DNA of 64,000 nt from DATENM01 sp045807765 (GTDB lineage Bacteria > Acidobacteriota > Blastocatellia > UBA7656), in NCBI GenBank assembly GCA_045807765.1, contig JBJMGU010000232.1:1-64000 (forward strand). The letters run 5' to 3'. Under the pieces are notes generated by a model. The model was given only the letters and a program-made list of their open reading frames with translations. It was not told the DNA's origin and did not search any database. The position numbers and the translations under genes were made by a program. Shown one piece after another: positions 27,638 through 35,466 of this stretch. The stretch's first letter is position 1, and every line of letters begins with the position of its first letter.

Positions 27638-27692
27638 CTACGCATCAGGCAACCGATAACCGATAACTGGTCACTGGCAACTGGCAACTGAC
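27579..27692. repeat. Word-repeat hairpin between murF and mraY (CAGTTGCCAGT word)
   Basis: The left arm (27579-27618) has three variants of CAGTTGCCAGT and is coding: it supplies the murF tail. The right arm (27649-27692) has GGCAACTGGCAACTGAC and related words. The same word makes the hairpin after the HU-like gene. Confidence 0.9.
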
Positions 27693-27703
27693 CGAGAGGG
27701 CTG

Positions 27704-28810
27704 ATGTTCTACTACTTGAATTTTCTCAGGGACAAACACGACAGCCTGTCATTCCTGCGCGTGTTCGACTATGTGACTTTTCGCACGGCGTGGGCGGCGA
27801 TTACGGCGCTCGTCATCAGCCTGATGTTCGGCTCGCGGATGATCGCTATGCTGAAAGAGTTTCAGATCGGCCAGCAGATTCGCGAAGAAGGCCCGCGCTC
27901 GCACCAGTCGAAGCGCGGCACGCCGACGATGGGCGGCGTGCTGATCATCCTCTCGGTCGCCATCTCGACGCTGCTGTGGGCGAACCTGTCGGTGATTTAC
28001 GTATGGCTCGCCGTCTGCGCAACACTCTGCTACGGCGCGATTGGCTTTGCTGACGATTATCTGAAGATCAAGCGCCGCCACAACCTCGGGTTGACCGGCA
28101 GGCAGAAACTGTTCTTTCAATTTCTGGTCGCCTTCGCCATCGGCATCGTGCTGCACTACTTCACGACCTATAGCACGCGGCTGAGCCTGCCGTTCTTCAA
28201 GAACATCACGCCGGAGATATTCTGGCCGGCTTACCTGCTGATCTTCGCGCCACTGGTGCTGGTCGGTTTTTCGAACGCCGTGAATCTGACGGATGGCCTC
28301 GACGGGCTGGCGATCTCGGTGACGGTGGTGACGAGCGCGGCGCTCACCGGGTTTACCTATGTCAGCGGCGATGCGCGCTTCGCCGAGTACCTCGGCTTGC
28401 AGCACAACCCCGGCATTATCGAGTTGACCATCTTTTGCGCGGCGCTGATGGGGGCGAGCCTCGGCTTTCTATGGTTCAATGCGCCGCCCGCCGAAGTGTT
28501 CATGGGCGATGTCGGCTCGCTCGGCATTGGCGGCGCGATTGGCATTGTCGCCGTGCTGATCAAGCAGGAGTTTTTGCTGGTGATGATCGGCGGCGTCTTT
28601 GTCATCGAAGCGATGTCGGTCATCTTACAGGTTGCCTCGTTCAAGGTCTTCAAGCGGCGCGTCTTTAAGATGGCGCCGTTGCATCATCACTTTGAACTGA
28701 TGTTCCCGGTTGAGCAGTCGCGGCGCATGGAGCCGAAGCTGGTCTTTCGCTTTTTGATCGTGGCGATTCTCTTTGCCTTGCTCAGCCTGACGACGTTGAA
28801 GCTACGCTGA
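27704..28810 (+). CDS. mraY: Phospho-N-acetylmuramoyl-pentapeptide transferase
   Basis: A 368-residue integral membrane enzyme with about ten helices that makes lipid I from UDP-MurNAc-pentapeptide and undecaprenyl phosphate. GTPTMGGVLI, the acidic FADDYLK, NLTDGLDGLAI, FMGDVGSLGIGG and MAPLHHHFEL are all conserved MraY motifs. Length is normal. GAGAGG is close to the ATG. Word-repeat hairpins lie on both sides of the gene. Confidence 0.97.
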   Translation: MFYYLNFLRDKHDSLSFLRVFDYVTFRTAWAAITALVISLMFGSRMIAMLKEFQIGQQIREEGPRSHQSKRGTPTMGGVLIILSVAISTLLWANLSVIYVWLAVCATLCYGAIGFADDYLKIKRRHNLGLTGRQKLFFQFLVAFAIGIVLHYFTTYSTRLSLPFFKNITPEIFWPAYLLIFAPLVLVGFSNAVNLTDGLDGLAISVTVVTSAALTGFTYVSGDARFAEYLGLQHNPGIIELTIFCAALMGASLGFLWFNAPPAEVFMGDVGSLGIGGAIGIVAVLIKQEFLLVMIGGVFVIEAMSVILQVASFKVFKRRVFKMAPLHHHFELMFPVEQSRRMEPKLVFRFLIVAILFALLSLTTLKLR

Positions 28811-28812
28811 AA

Positions 28813-28883
28813 GCAGGGGCCAGGGGTCAGGGGACAGGGGGCGGTTTTTCCGCCCCGGCCCCCGCCCCCGGCCCCCGACCCCT
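28813..28883. repeat. Word-repeat hairpin between mraY and murD (GGGGTCAGGGGAC words)
   Basis: The left arm (28813-28845) is made of GGGGCCAGGGGTCAGGGGAC words and the right arm (28850-28883) of complementary C-rich words around a TTTTT loop. The left arm begins two bases after the mraY stop, and the right arm ends at the base immediately before the murD ATG. Confidence 0.9.
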
Positions 28884-30308
28884 ATGAACGTTGCCGGTAA
28901 AAACATTCTGGTGGTGGGCATCGCGCGCAGCGGCGTGGCGGCAGCGCGCTTGCTCGCGGCGCGCGGCGCAAACGTCACGGCGAACGATGTGAAAGACGAA
29001 TCGCACCTGGCACACGAAGCCGATGAGTTGCGCGCCGCGGGCGTAAGACTCGCGCTCGGCGGCCATCCCAAATCGTTGTTTACGCAGGTTGATTTAATTG
29101 TGCTCAGTCCCGGTGTGCCCGCCGATTTGCCGGCGCTTGAAATCGCGCGAGGCAGTGGCGTTGAAATCATCAGCGAGCCGGAGCTTGCAGGCCGCTTCCT
29201 GCGCGGGCGCATGATCGGCATTACCGGCTCGAACGGCAAGACGACGACGACGGCGCTCACCGGCGAATTGATGAAAGCGGCGGGCGCCGAGGTCATCGTC
29301 GGCGGCAACATCGGCACGCCGCTCACGAGCTTGATTGAACAATCGAATGACCAGACGTGGGCAGTGGCCGAGCTGTCGAGCTTTCAGCTTGAGATGATTG
29401 ACAGCCTGCGGGTTCACGTCGCCGTCGTGACCAACATCACGCCGGATCATCTGGATCGGCACGGCACGTTTGAAAACTATGTCCGCGCCAAGCACCGCAT
29501 CTTTCGCAATCAAACGGCTGACGACTTCGCGGTGCTGAACGGTCACGATCAAGCGATTGACGAAATGGTGAGCCAGCACGGCGTGCCGTCACGCAAGGTC
29601 TGTTTCAGCTCGCGGGGGCCGCAAACGATGGCCGGCGGCGCAGCAGATATCTATGTGCGCGAAGGCTGCGTGTTCACGAGGCTGGTGGCCGACCGGCAAA
29701 GCGAAGTCGAGATTATGCCGCTTGCCGATATTCCATTGCGCGGCATGCACAACGTCGAAAACGTCATGACGGCGCTGGCCGCGGTGTTCTGTGCGATGCA
29801 GACTCGGCTGGCCGATCTGCCGGTGCTGATCGCGGCGGTCAAGCAGTTTCCCGGCGTCGAACATCGCATCGAGTACGTCGCCGAGATTGACGGCATCAAG
29901 TTTTATAACGACTCGAAGGCGACGAATGTCGACTCGACCGTTAAAGCTCTGGAAGCGTTCGAGCGTAACGTCATCGTGATCCTCGGCGGCAAAGACAAAG
30001 GCAGCGATTACACGACGCTCGCGCCGCTCGTTAGCCGTCGCGTCAAGCAAGTCGTGTTGCTTGGTGCCGCAAGCGACAAGATCGCCGCGCAGCTCGAAGG
30101 CGTGCGCCCCATGACGCGCGCCGCTTCGATGCAAGATGCGGTTCAGCAATCCATGCAGGCGGCAGAGGCAGGCGACACCGTGTTGCTCGCTCCCGCCTGC
30201 GCCAGCTTCGATATGTTCGACAACTACGAACATCGAGGCCGCGTCTTTAAGCAGGAAGTGATGAATCTTGCCAGCCGCTCAGAAGCGGCGGCGCAAAGGA
30301 AAGAGTGA
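28884..30308 (+). CDS. murD: UDP-MurNAc-L-alanine:D-glutamate ligase
   Basis: A 474-residue cytoplasmic Mur ligase. VVGIARSGVAAARLLAARG forms the N-terminal Rossmann loop, GITGSNGKTTTTALTGEL is the P-loop, NITPDHLDRH is in the central domain, and YNDSKATNVDST and ILGGKDKG are C-terminal signatures. The ATG directly abuts the C-rich arm of a hairpin; no Shine-Dalgarno is visible in the preceding 20 bases. Length is normal. Confidence 0.96.
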   Translation: MNVAGKNILVVGIARSGVAAARLLAARGANVTANDVKDESHLAHEADELRAAGVRLALGGHPKSLFTQVDLIVLSPGVPADLPALEIARGSGVEIISEPELAGRFLRGRMIGITGSNGKTTTTALTGELMKAAGAEVIVGGNIGTPLTSLIEQSNDQTWAVAELSSFQLEMIDSLRVHVAVVTNITPDHLDRHGTFENYVRAKHRIFRNQTADDFAVLNGHDQAIDEMVSQHGVPSRKVCFSSRGPQTMAGGAADIYVREGCVFTRLVADRQSEVEIMPLADIPLRGMHNVENVMTALAAVFCAMQTRLADLPVLIAAVKQFPGVEHRIEYVAEIDGIKFYNDSKATNVDSTVKALEAFERNVIVILGGKDKGSDYTTLAPLVSRRVKQVVLLGAASDKIAAQLEGVRPMTRAASMQDAVQQSMQAAEAGDTVLLAPACASFDMFDNYEHRGRVFKQEVMNLASRSEAAAQRKE

Positions 30309-30372
30309 GCGACAAGCGATAAGTGATAGGTCAGCCCAGCTTATCACTCATCACTGGTCACTCGTCACTGAG
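30306..30372. repeat. Word-repeat hairpin between murD and ftsW (GTGATAAG words)
   Basis: The left arm starts at the murD stop codon and includes CGATAAGTGATAG (30308-30332). The right arm (30339-30372) repeats TCACTCATCACTGGTCACTC. It ends two bases before the ftsW ATG. Confidence 0.85.
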
Positions 30373-30374
30373 TT

Positions 30375-31553
30375 ATGGCGATTGATTACCGAACCGCGAC
30401 ACCACGATGGAAGCGCGAAGCCGACTGGCAGGCGCGCCGCGCCGCCGAGTCGCGCTCCGCCGGGCGCGAGCTGGGCGTGGATAGAATCTTGCTGCTCATC
30501 GTGCTGGCGCTGACTTTGTTCGGCGCGGTGATGGTCTACTCGGCGTCGGCGATCATCGCCGAGAAGAGCTTTGGGAATCAGTTTCACTTTCTCTACAAGC
30601 AAGGAATGTGGGCGCTGGTCGGACTGGTCGCTATGGCCATCGGCATGAAGATCGATTATCGCCATTACAAGCGGCCCGGCGTCATCTTCTCGTTGCTGGC
30701 CGTGACCGCCGCGATGCTCGTCGTCGTGATGTTTTTGCCGAAGGTGAACGAAACACATCGCTGGATTCGCTATGCCGGCTTTTCATTGCAACCGTCGGAG
30801 ATCGCCAAACTGGCTCTCACAGCCTATCTGGCGTACCTGATCGAGAGCCGCGAGCGCGAGCTGGACGATTTCAAGCGCGTCTTCATTCCGGCAACTGTGG
30901 TCGGCGGATTCATCATTGTGATGGTCGCTGCCGAGCCCGACCTGGGGACGGCGATGGCGCTCGGCATCGTCTACTTGACGGTGACGTTTTATGCCGGCGT
31001 GCCGCTGCGCTATCTGGCGCTGGTCGGCGCGGCGGCACTGCCGGGGCTTGCGGGGATGCTGTTGCTGGTGCCCTGGCGCTTGCAGCGACTGATGGACTTT
31101 CTCGACCCGTGGAAGAACCAGACGACCTCGAGTTTTCAGGTGGTGCAGTCGTTGATCGCTGTCGGCAGCGGCGGCGCGCAGGGCGTCGGCTTCGCGCAGG
31201 GCAAGCAGAAGTTGTTTTACCTGCCGGCGCCACACACAGACTTTATCTTTGCGGTGATTGGCGAAGAACTGGGGCTGATCGGCTCGGTGGCAGTCGTCGG
31301 CATGTTCGCGCTGCTGGCGTGGCGCGGCTTCCGCGCGGCGCGCTCGGCACCCGACCTGTTCGGGCAGTTGTTGGCGACCGGGCTAACGGTGATGATCATC
31401 GCCCAGGCGTTTTTTAACATCAGCGTGACGCTGTCGCTCGTGCCGACCAAAGGCATACCGCTGCCGTTCATCAGCTCGGGCGGCTCGTCGCTGGCCATCT
31501 CGCTGTTCGCAGCCGGCGTGCTGCTGAATGTGTCGAAGCACGAAAAAGCGTGA
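30375..31553 (+). CDS. ftsW: Septal peptidoglycan glycosyltransferase FtsW
   Basis: A 392-residue SEDS-family membrane protein with about ten helices. It polymerises septal glycan strands from lipid II together with FtsI. MVYSASAIIAEK in an early loop, HRWIRYAGFSLQPSEIAKLA, and PLPFISSGGSSLAISL near the C-terminus are SEDS motifs. A start at ATG 30375 gives a 35-residue cytoplasmic N-terminus. RodA is a close relative, but position in the division cluster favours FtsW. Confidence 0.95.
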   Translation: MAIDYRTATPRWKREADWQARRAAESRSAGRELGVDRILLLIVLALTLFGAVMVYSASAIIAEKSFGNQFHFLYKQGMWALVGLVAMAIGMKIDYRHYKRPGVIFSLLAVTAAMLVVVMFLPKVNETHRWIRYAGFSLQPSEIAKLALTAYLAYLIESRERELDDFKRVFIPATVVGGFIIVMVAAEPDLGTAMALGIVYLTVTFYAGVPLRYLALVGAAALPGLAGMLLLVPWRLQRLMDFLDPWKNQTTSSFQVVQSLIAVGSGGAQGVGFAQGKQKLFYLPAPHTDFIFAVIGEELGLIGSVAVVGMFALLAWRGFRAARSAPDLFGQLLATGLTVMIIAQAFFNISVTLSLVPTKGIPLPFISSGGSSLAISLFAAGVLLNVSKHEKA

Positions 31554-31670
31554 AGCCAGGAGTCAGGAGTCAGAAGTCAGGAGTCAGAATGGAAGGCAAA
31601 GTCTCTACTCTTGAACAGACACTTATAAACGGACTTTATTCTGACTTCTGACTCCTGGCTTCTGACTCCT
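31553..31670. repeat. Word-repeat hairpin between ftsW and murG (GGAGTCA words)
   Basis: The left arm (31553-31589) repeats AGGAGTCAGGAGTCAGAAGTC and the right arm (31638-31670) has TTCTGACTTCTGACTCCTGG and further copies. The left arm begins at the ftsW stop, and the right arm ends at the base before the murG ATG. Confidence 0.9.
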
Positions 31671-32783
31671 ATGAGAGTAATCATCGCAGCCGGCGGCACC
31701 GGCGGGCACATCTATCCGGGCGTGGCGATTGCCCGAGAGTTTAAGCGGCGCGACGCGGCAACCGATATTCTTTTCGTCGGCACACCGCGTGGCCTGGAAT
31801 CGAAGATCGTGCCGCGCGAAGGCTTTCAGCTTGAGATGATTCAGGTCGGCGCGCTCAAAGGCGTTTCGCTCTTTGCCAAAACCAAATCGCTCGCCGGCTT
31901 GCCCTTGAGCTTTGTCGCGGCGCTCGGCATACTGCGACGTTTCAAGCCGGACGTGGTCATCGGTGTCGGCGGCTATTCGTCAGGGCCGACGTTGTTGATG
32001 GCGGCGCTCAAGCGCATTCCGACGATGATCGTCGAGCCGAACGCGATGCCGGGTTTTACGAACCGCGTGCTGGCGCGCTTTGTCGGCGCAGCCGCCTTGA
32101 CCTTTGAAGACGCGCTTAAGTATTTCGGCAAGCGCGGCGTCGTGACCGGCAACCCTGTGCGCGGCGATTTTGCCGGCATTCAGAAGAAAACGCGCGGCGC
32201 GCGCTTGCATGTTCTCGTCTTCGGCGGCAGCCAGGGGGCGCACGCCATCAACGTGGCGATGACCGAAGCGGCGGGCTTGCTCACGGCGCAAAAGGAACGG
32301 ATGGCTATCGTCCATCAGACGGGTGAGAAGGATTACAAAATGGTCGAGCGCGCTTACAACGAAGCGGGATTGACGGAGGCAGAAGTGAAGCCGTTCATTC
32401 ACGACATGGCGGCGCGCTTTCGGTGGGCGGACGTGTTGATTTGCCGGAGCGGCGCAACCACCGTGGCCGAAGTCGCGGCGGCGGGCAAAGCGGCGATCTT
32501 CGTCCCCTTCCCTTTCGCCACCGACGATCATCAACGCAAGAACGCCGAAGCGTTCGAGCGCGTCGGCGCCGCCCGCATGATTTTGCAGAAGGACCTGACG
32601 CCGGCGCGGCTCGCCGAGGCGTTACAGCAGTTGCTTGATAACCCCGGCGCGCTTGATCAGATGGAAGCGGCCAGCCGCCAGCTTGGGCGGCCCGATTCCG
32701 CAGCGCGCGCCGTGGATTTAGCAATGAAGGTGGCCAGCGGCAGGAAGCAGGAAGCAGGAAGCAGGAAGCAGGAAGCAGAATGA
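31671..32783 (+). CDS. murG: UDP-GlcNAc:lipid I N-acetylglucosaminyltransferase with a repeat-encoded tail
   Basis: A 370-residue peripheral membrane glycosyltransferase (GT28) that makes lipid II. AAGGTGGHIYPGVAIARE is the N-terminal glycine loop, VIGVGGYSSGP and VFGGSQGAHAIN are sugar-nucleotide motifs, and CRSGATTVAEVAAAGKAAIFVPFPF is in the donor-binding half (quoted in part). Core homology ends near DLAMKVAS. The last 12 or so residues (GRKQEAGSRKQEAE) are encoded by tandem AGGAAGC units: three heptamers make a seven-residue protein repeat. The start codon abuts a hairpin arm, with no visible ribosome-binding site. Confidence 0.95.
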   Translation: MRVIIAAGGTGGHIYPGVAIAREFKRRDAATDILFVGTPRGLESKIVPREGFQLEMIQVGALKGVSLFAKTKSLAGLPLSFVAALGILRRFKPDVVIGVGGYSSGPTLLMAALKRIPTMIVEPNAMPGFTNRVLARFVGAAALTFEDALKYFGKRGVVTGNPVRGDFAGIQKKTRGARLHVLVFGGSQGAHAINVAMTEAAGLLTAQKERMAIVHQTGEKDYKMVERAYNEAGLTEAEVKPFIHDMAARFRWADVLICRSGATTVAEVAAAGKAAIFVPFPFATDDHQRKNAEAFERVGAARMILQKDLTPARLAEALQQLLDNPGALDQMEAASRQLGRPDSAARAVDLAMKVASGRKQEAGSRKQEAE

Positions 32784-32857
32784 AAGCGGGAAGCCAAGCG
32801 AGTGCGCTTATCGCGCCTCCGTTTTTATTCTGACTTCTGACTCCTGACTTCTGAATA
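32740..32857. repeat. Word-repeat element between murG and murC (AGGAAGC and TGACTTC words)
   Basis: The left part (32740-32779) is at least five AGGAAGC heptamers and is translated as the MurG tail. The right part (about 32826-32857) uses TTCTGACTTCTGACTCCTG. The two parts are only partly complementary, so the pairing is weaker than at other junctions. Confidence 0.8.
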
Positions 32858-32865
32858 CTCAAGAT

Positions 32866-34245
32866 ATGCTTTTTCGTAGAGTCAGACACATTCATTTCGT
32901 CGGCATTGGCGGCATCGGCATGAGCGGCATCGCCAAGGTGCTGCTGTCGCTCGGCATGAACTTTCGCGTTACCGGCAGCGATGCCAAACGGTCATCCATC
33001 ACCGACAGCCTCGAAGAGATGGGCGCAACCATTTGGGAAGGCCATGCCGGCGAGCACATTGCCGGCGCCGACGTTGTCGTCTGCTCGTCGGCGGTGCGCA
33101 ATGACAACCCCGAAGTGACCACAGCGCACCAGCGATTGATTCCCGTCATCCCGCGCGCCGAGATGTTGGCAGAGCTGATGCGCCTCTACCGCTACGGCAT
33201 CGCGGTCGCCGGCACGCATGGCAAGACGACGACGACTTCAATGATTTCGCACATGATGACGCTGACCGATTTCGACCCGACAATTGTCGTTGGCGGGCGC
33301 GTGACGACGCTGGCGTCGAATGCCCAGGTCGGTCACGGCGACTACATCGTCGTCGAGGCGGACGAATCCGACGGCTCGCTGCTACAACTGACGCCGACGA
33401 TTGCCGTGCTGACCAACATTGACGCGGATCACCTGGATTACTTCAAAGGTGGCATTGAAGAGATCAAAGAATGCTTCGTGGACTTCGCCAACCGCGTGCC
33501 GTTTTACGGAACGATTGTGCTGTGCTTAGACGACCAGAACGTCCAGGCGATTATTCCTGATATCTCGCGGCGCAAAGTCAGTTACGGGCTGGCGGCGCAG
33601 GCCGATGTGTCGGCATGGAACATTCAACTGAACACCGCCTTCGGCTCGGAATTTACGGTGCGGGCTTTCGGCAAAGAAGCGGGGCTGGTCAAGCTCTGGG
33701 TGCCGGGCCTGCACAACGTCTACAACGCGATGGCGACCATCGCCGTCGGGCTCGATCTCAATATCGAGTTTGACCGCATCGTCGAGGCGCTCGCCAGCTT
33801 TCGCGGCGCCGAGCGGCGCTTTCAGATCAAAGGCGAGAAGCAGGACATTCTGGTGGTGGATGATTATGGTCACCACCCGACTGAGATTAAAGCGACGCTG
33901 TCAGCGGCGCGCACTTCGGGCCGCCGCGTCGTCACCTTGTTTCAGCCGCACCGCTATACACGAACGCGTGACCTGCTTGATGATTTCGCGCGCTCGTTTT
34001 ACGGCGCGGATGTCTTGCTGGTGATTGACATCTACGCCGCCAGCGAAGACCAGATCGAAGGCGTCAACAGCGGTGTGCTGGCCGAGCAGATTGAGCGCTT
34101 CGGCCATCGGCACGTCGAATACATCGGGCCGCTATCGAACGCGGCCAACCGACTGAAAGAGATCGTCCAGCCCTACGATCTCGTCTTAACGCTCGGAGCC
34201 GGCAACGTCTATCAAGCAGGAGAAGAGTTGCTGAAGATTCTTTGA
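32866..34245 (+). CDS. murC: UDP-MurNAc:L-alanine ligase
   Basis: A 459-residue Mur ligase that attaches L-Ala to UDP-MurNAc. HFVGIGGIGMSGIAKVL is the N-terminal UDP-binding loop, VAGTHGKTTTTSMI is the P-loop, VEADESDGSLL and NIDADHLDYF are central, and DDYGHHPTEIKATL and FQPHRYTRTRDL mark the C-domain. The length is standard, with no fusion to MurB or Ddl. No strong Shine-Dalgarno is visible. Confidence 0.96.
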   Translation: MLFRRVRHIHFVGIGGIGMSGIAKVLLSLGMNFRVTGSDAKRSSITDSLEEMGATIWEGHAGEHIAGADVVVCSSAVRNDNPEVTTAHQRLIPVIPRAEMLAELMRLYRYGIAVAGTHGKTTTTSMISHMMTLTDFDPTIVVGGRVTTLASNAQVGHGDYIVVEADESDGSLLQLTPTIAVLTNIDADHLDYFKGGIEEIKECFVDFANRVPFYGTIVLCLDDQNVQAIIPDISRRKVSYGLAAQADVSAWNIQLNTAFGSEFTVRAFGKEAGLVKLWVPGLHNVYNAMATIAVGLDLNIEFDRIVEALASFRGAERRFQIKGEKQDILVVDDYGHHPTEIKATLSAARTSGRRVVTLFQPHRYTRTRDLLDDFARSFYGADVLLVIDIYAASEDQIEGVNSGVLAEQIERFGHRHVEYIGPLSNAANRLKEIVQPYDLVLTLGAGNVYQAGEELLKIL

Positions 34246-34312
34246 TAGGAAGCAGGAAGCAGGAGGCAGGACTGTCTACGCAGTAAACTGGCTCCTGGCT
34301 CCTGCCTCCTGA
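34246..34312. repeat. Word-repeat hairpin between murC and ftsQ (AGGAAGC/AGGAGGC words)
   Basis: The left arm (34247-34271) repeats AGGAAGCAGGAAGCAGG and the right arm (34289-34312) has CTGGCTCCTGGCTCCTGCC. It begins right after the murC stop codon and stops just before the ftsQ Shine-Dalgarno. Confidence 0.85.
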
Positions 34313-34327
34313 GTGGGAGGTGGCGCT

Positions 34328-35347
34328 TTGGCAACAGCTCAACGGAGTGAGCCCAGAGGGCGCGCACAGGTCGTCGCGCCGCGTGCGCCGCGTCGGTTAC
34401 AGCAGTCGCGCTCGCGCGGCAGCAGCGTGCGACTCGGCGAGCGATTGAAATCGGCAGCGGTGCTGGTCAAGCCGGCTGTGGTTTTAATCACCATCGCGCT
34501 GTTGATCGTCGGTTATAACGCGCTGGCCGGCTCACGGCTCTTTGATCTGCATTATATCAATGTCAGCCAGGCCAGCCCGGCTTTGCAGACCGAGATCGAG
34601 CAAGCGGTGAAGCGCGCCGTCGGCCAGACGAAACTGCTCGATGTCAATCTGGCGGTATTGAAGGAGAAGATTGAAAAGCTGCCGCAGGTGCGCACGGCCA
34701 CGGTGGCGCGATTGCTGCCCGATGGCCTCTCCGTGCAGATCGTTGAGCGCCACCCGGCGGTGCTGGTGCGACGGCAATCCGTCTCGCAGGAAGAAAAGCT
34801 TGTTTGGCTTGATGAAGACGCGGTGGAGATGGGCGAGTTCGCCGCCGTCAACGCCAGCGCTCAGACCGGCGAGATGCGCGAAGTGCCGCCCATCGCTAAG
34901 GGCTTTGAAGACGGCAACCGCTCGCAGGCGGCGGTCAATGCCGACCGCGAGCGCATCGCGGTCTACAAGAAGTTAGAGAGTGAGCTGGGCGACGGCGCCT
35001 CGTCGCTGTGGAATTTGATTGACGAGATCGATCTGCGCGACGTCAAGGACGTAAACCTGAGCCTCGCCCGCCCGCACGTTCTGATTCACGTCGGCAGCAC
35101 AGACTTTCGCAAGCGCTTCGAAATGGCGCTGACGATCATTCAGGCGGCCAAGAGCGGCGACGCCGAAGCCTTGCGCCGTATGCGGACGCCTGAGCAGAGA
35201 ATTGAACAATTGATCCAGAACGCCAACAATTTCAGCTTCATTGACACGGCGCGCTCGGATCGTATCGTTGTAAACTTCGCCTCCCCCGGCGTAACCCAGG
35301 CCCCGGTGCAGCAGGAAACTAAACCGACACAGGGCAAGAAGAAGTGA
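34328..35347 (+). CDS. ftsQ: Cell division protein FtsQ
   Basis: A 339-residue bitopic protein. About 45 basic cytoplasmic residues precede a membrane helix near residues 46-64. A POTRA domain follows (LFDLHYINVSQASPALQ to VEIVERHPAVLVRR-like segment), then a FtsQ beta-domain. It recruits FtsL/FtsB and later division proteins. TTG 34328 is chosen because GGGAGG lies eight bases upstream; a GTG at 34313 is inside that site. The C-terminal 50 residues are predicted to be flexible. Confidence 0.88.
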   Translation: MATAQRSEPRGRAQVVAPRAPRRLQQSRSRGSSVRLGERLKSAAVLVKPAVVLITIALLIVGYNALAGSRLFDLHYINVSQASPALQTEIEQAVKRAVGQTKLLDVNLAVLKEKIEKLPQVRTATVARLLPDGLSVQIVERHPAVLVRRQSVSQEEKLVWLDEDAVEMGEFAAVNASAQTGEMREVPPIAKGFEDGNRSQAAVNADRERIAVYKKLESELGDGASSLWNLIDEIDLRDVKDVNLSLARPHVLIHVGSTDFRKRFEMALTIIQAAKSGDAEALRRMRTPEQRIEQLIQNANNFSFIDTARSDRIVVNFASPGVTQAPVQQETKPTQGKKK

Positions 35348-35440
35348 TAAGTGATGAGTGATGAGTGATGATTGATGAGACAGTACAGCAGTCACACGCT
35401 TGCTTTTTACTCATTACTCATCACTCGCCACTCATCACTG
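35344..35440. repeat. Word-repeat hairpin between ftsQ and ftsA (GTGATGA word)
   Basis: The left arm (35344-35379) contains four tandem versions of GTGATGA and the right arm (35407-35440) has ACTCATTACTCATCACTC. The TGA stop of ftsQ is the start of the repeat. The ftsA Shine-Dalgarno lies after it and is intact. Confidence 0.88.
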
Positions 35441-35466
35441 AATGGACAGCCGGAGGATGAACAAAA

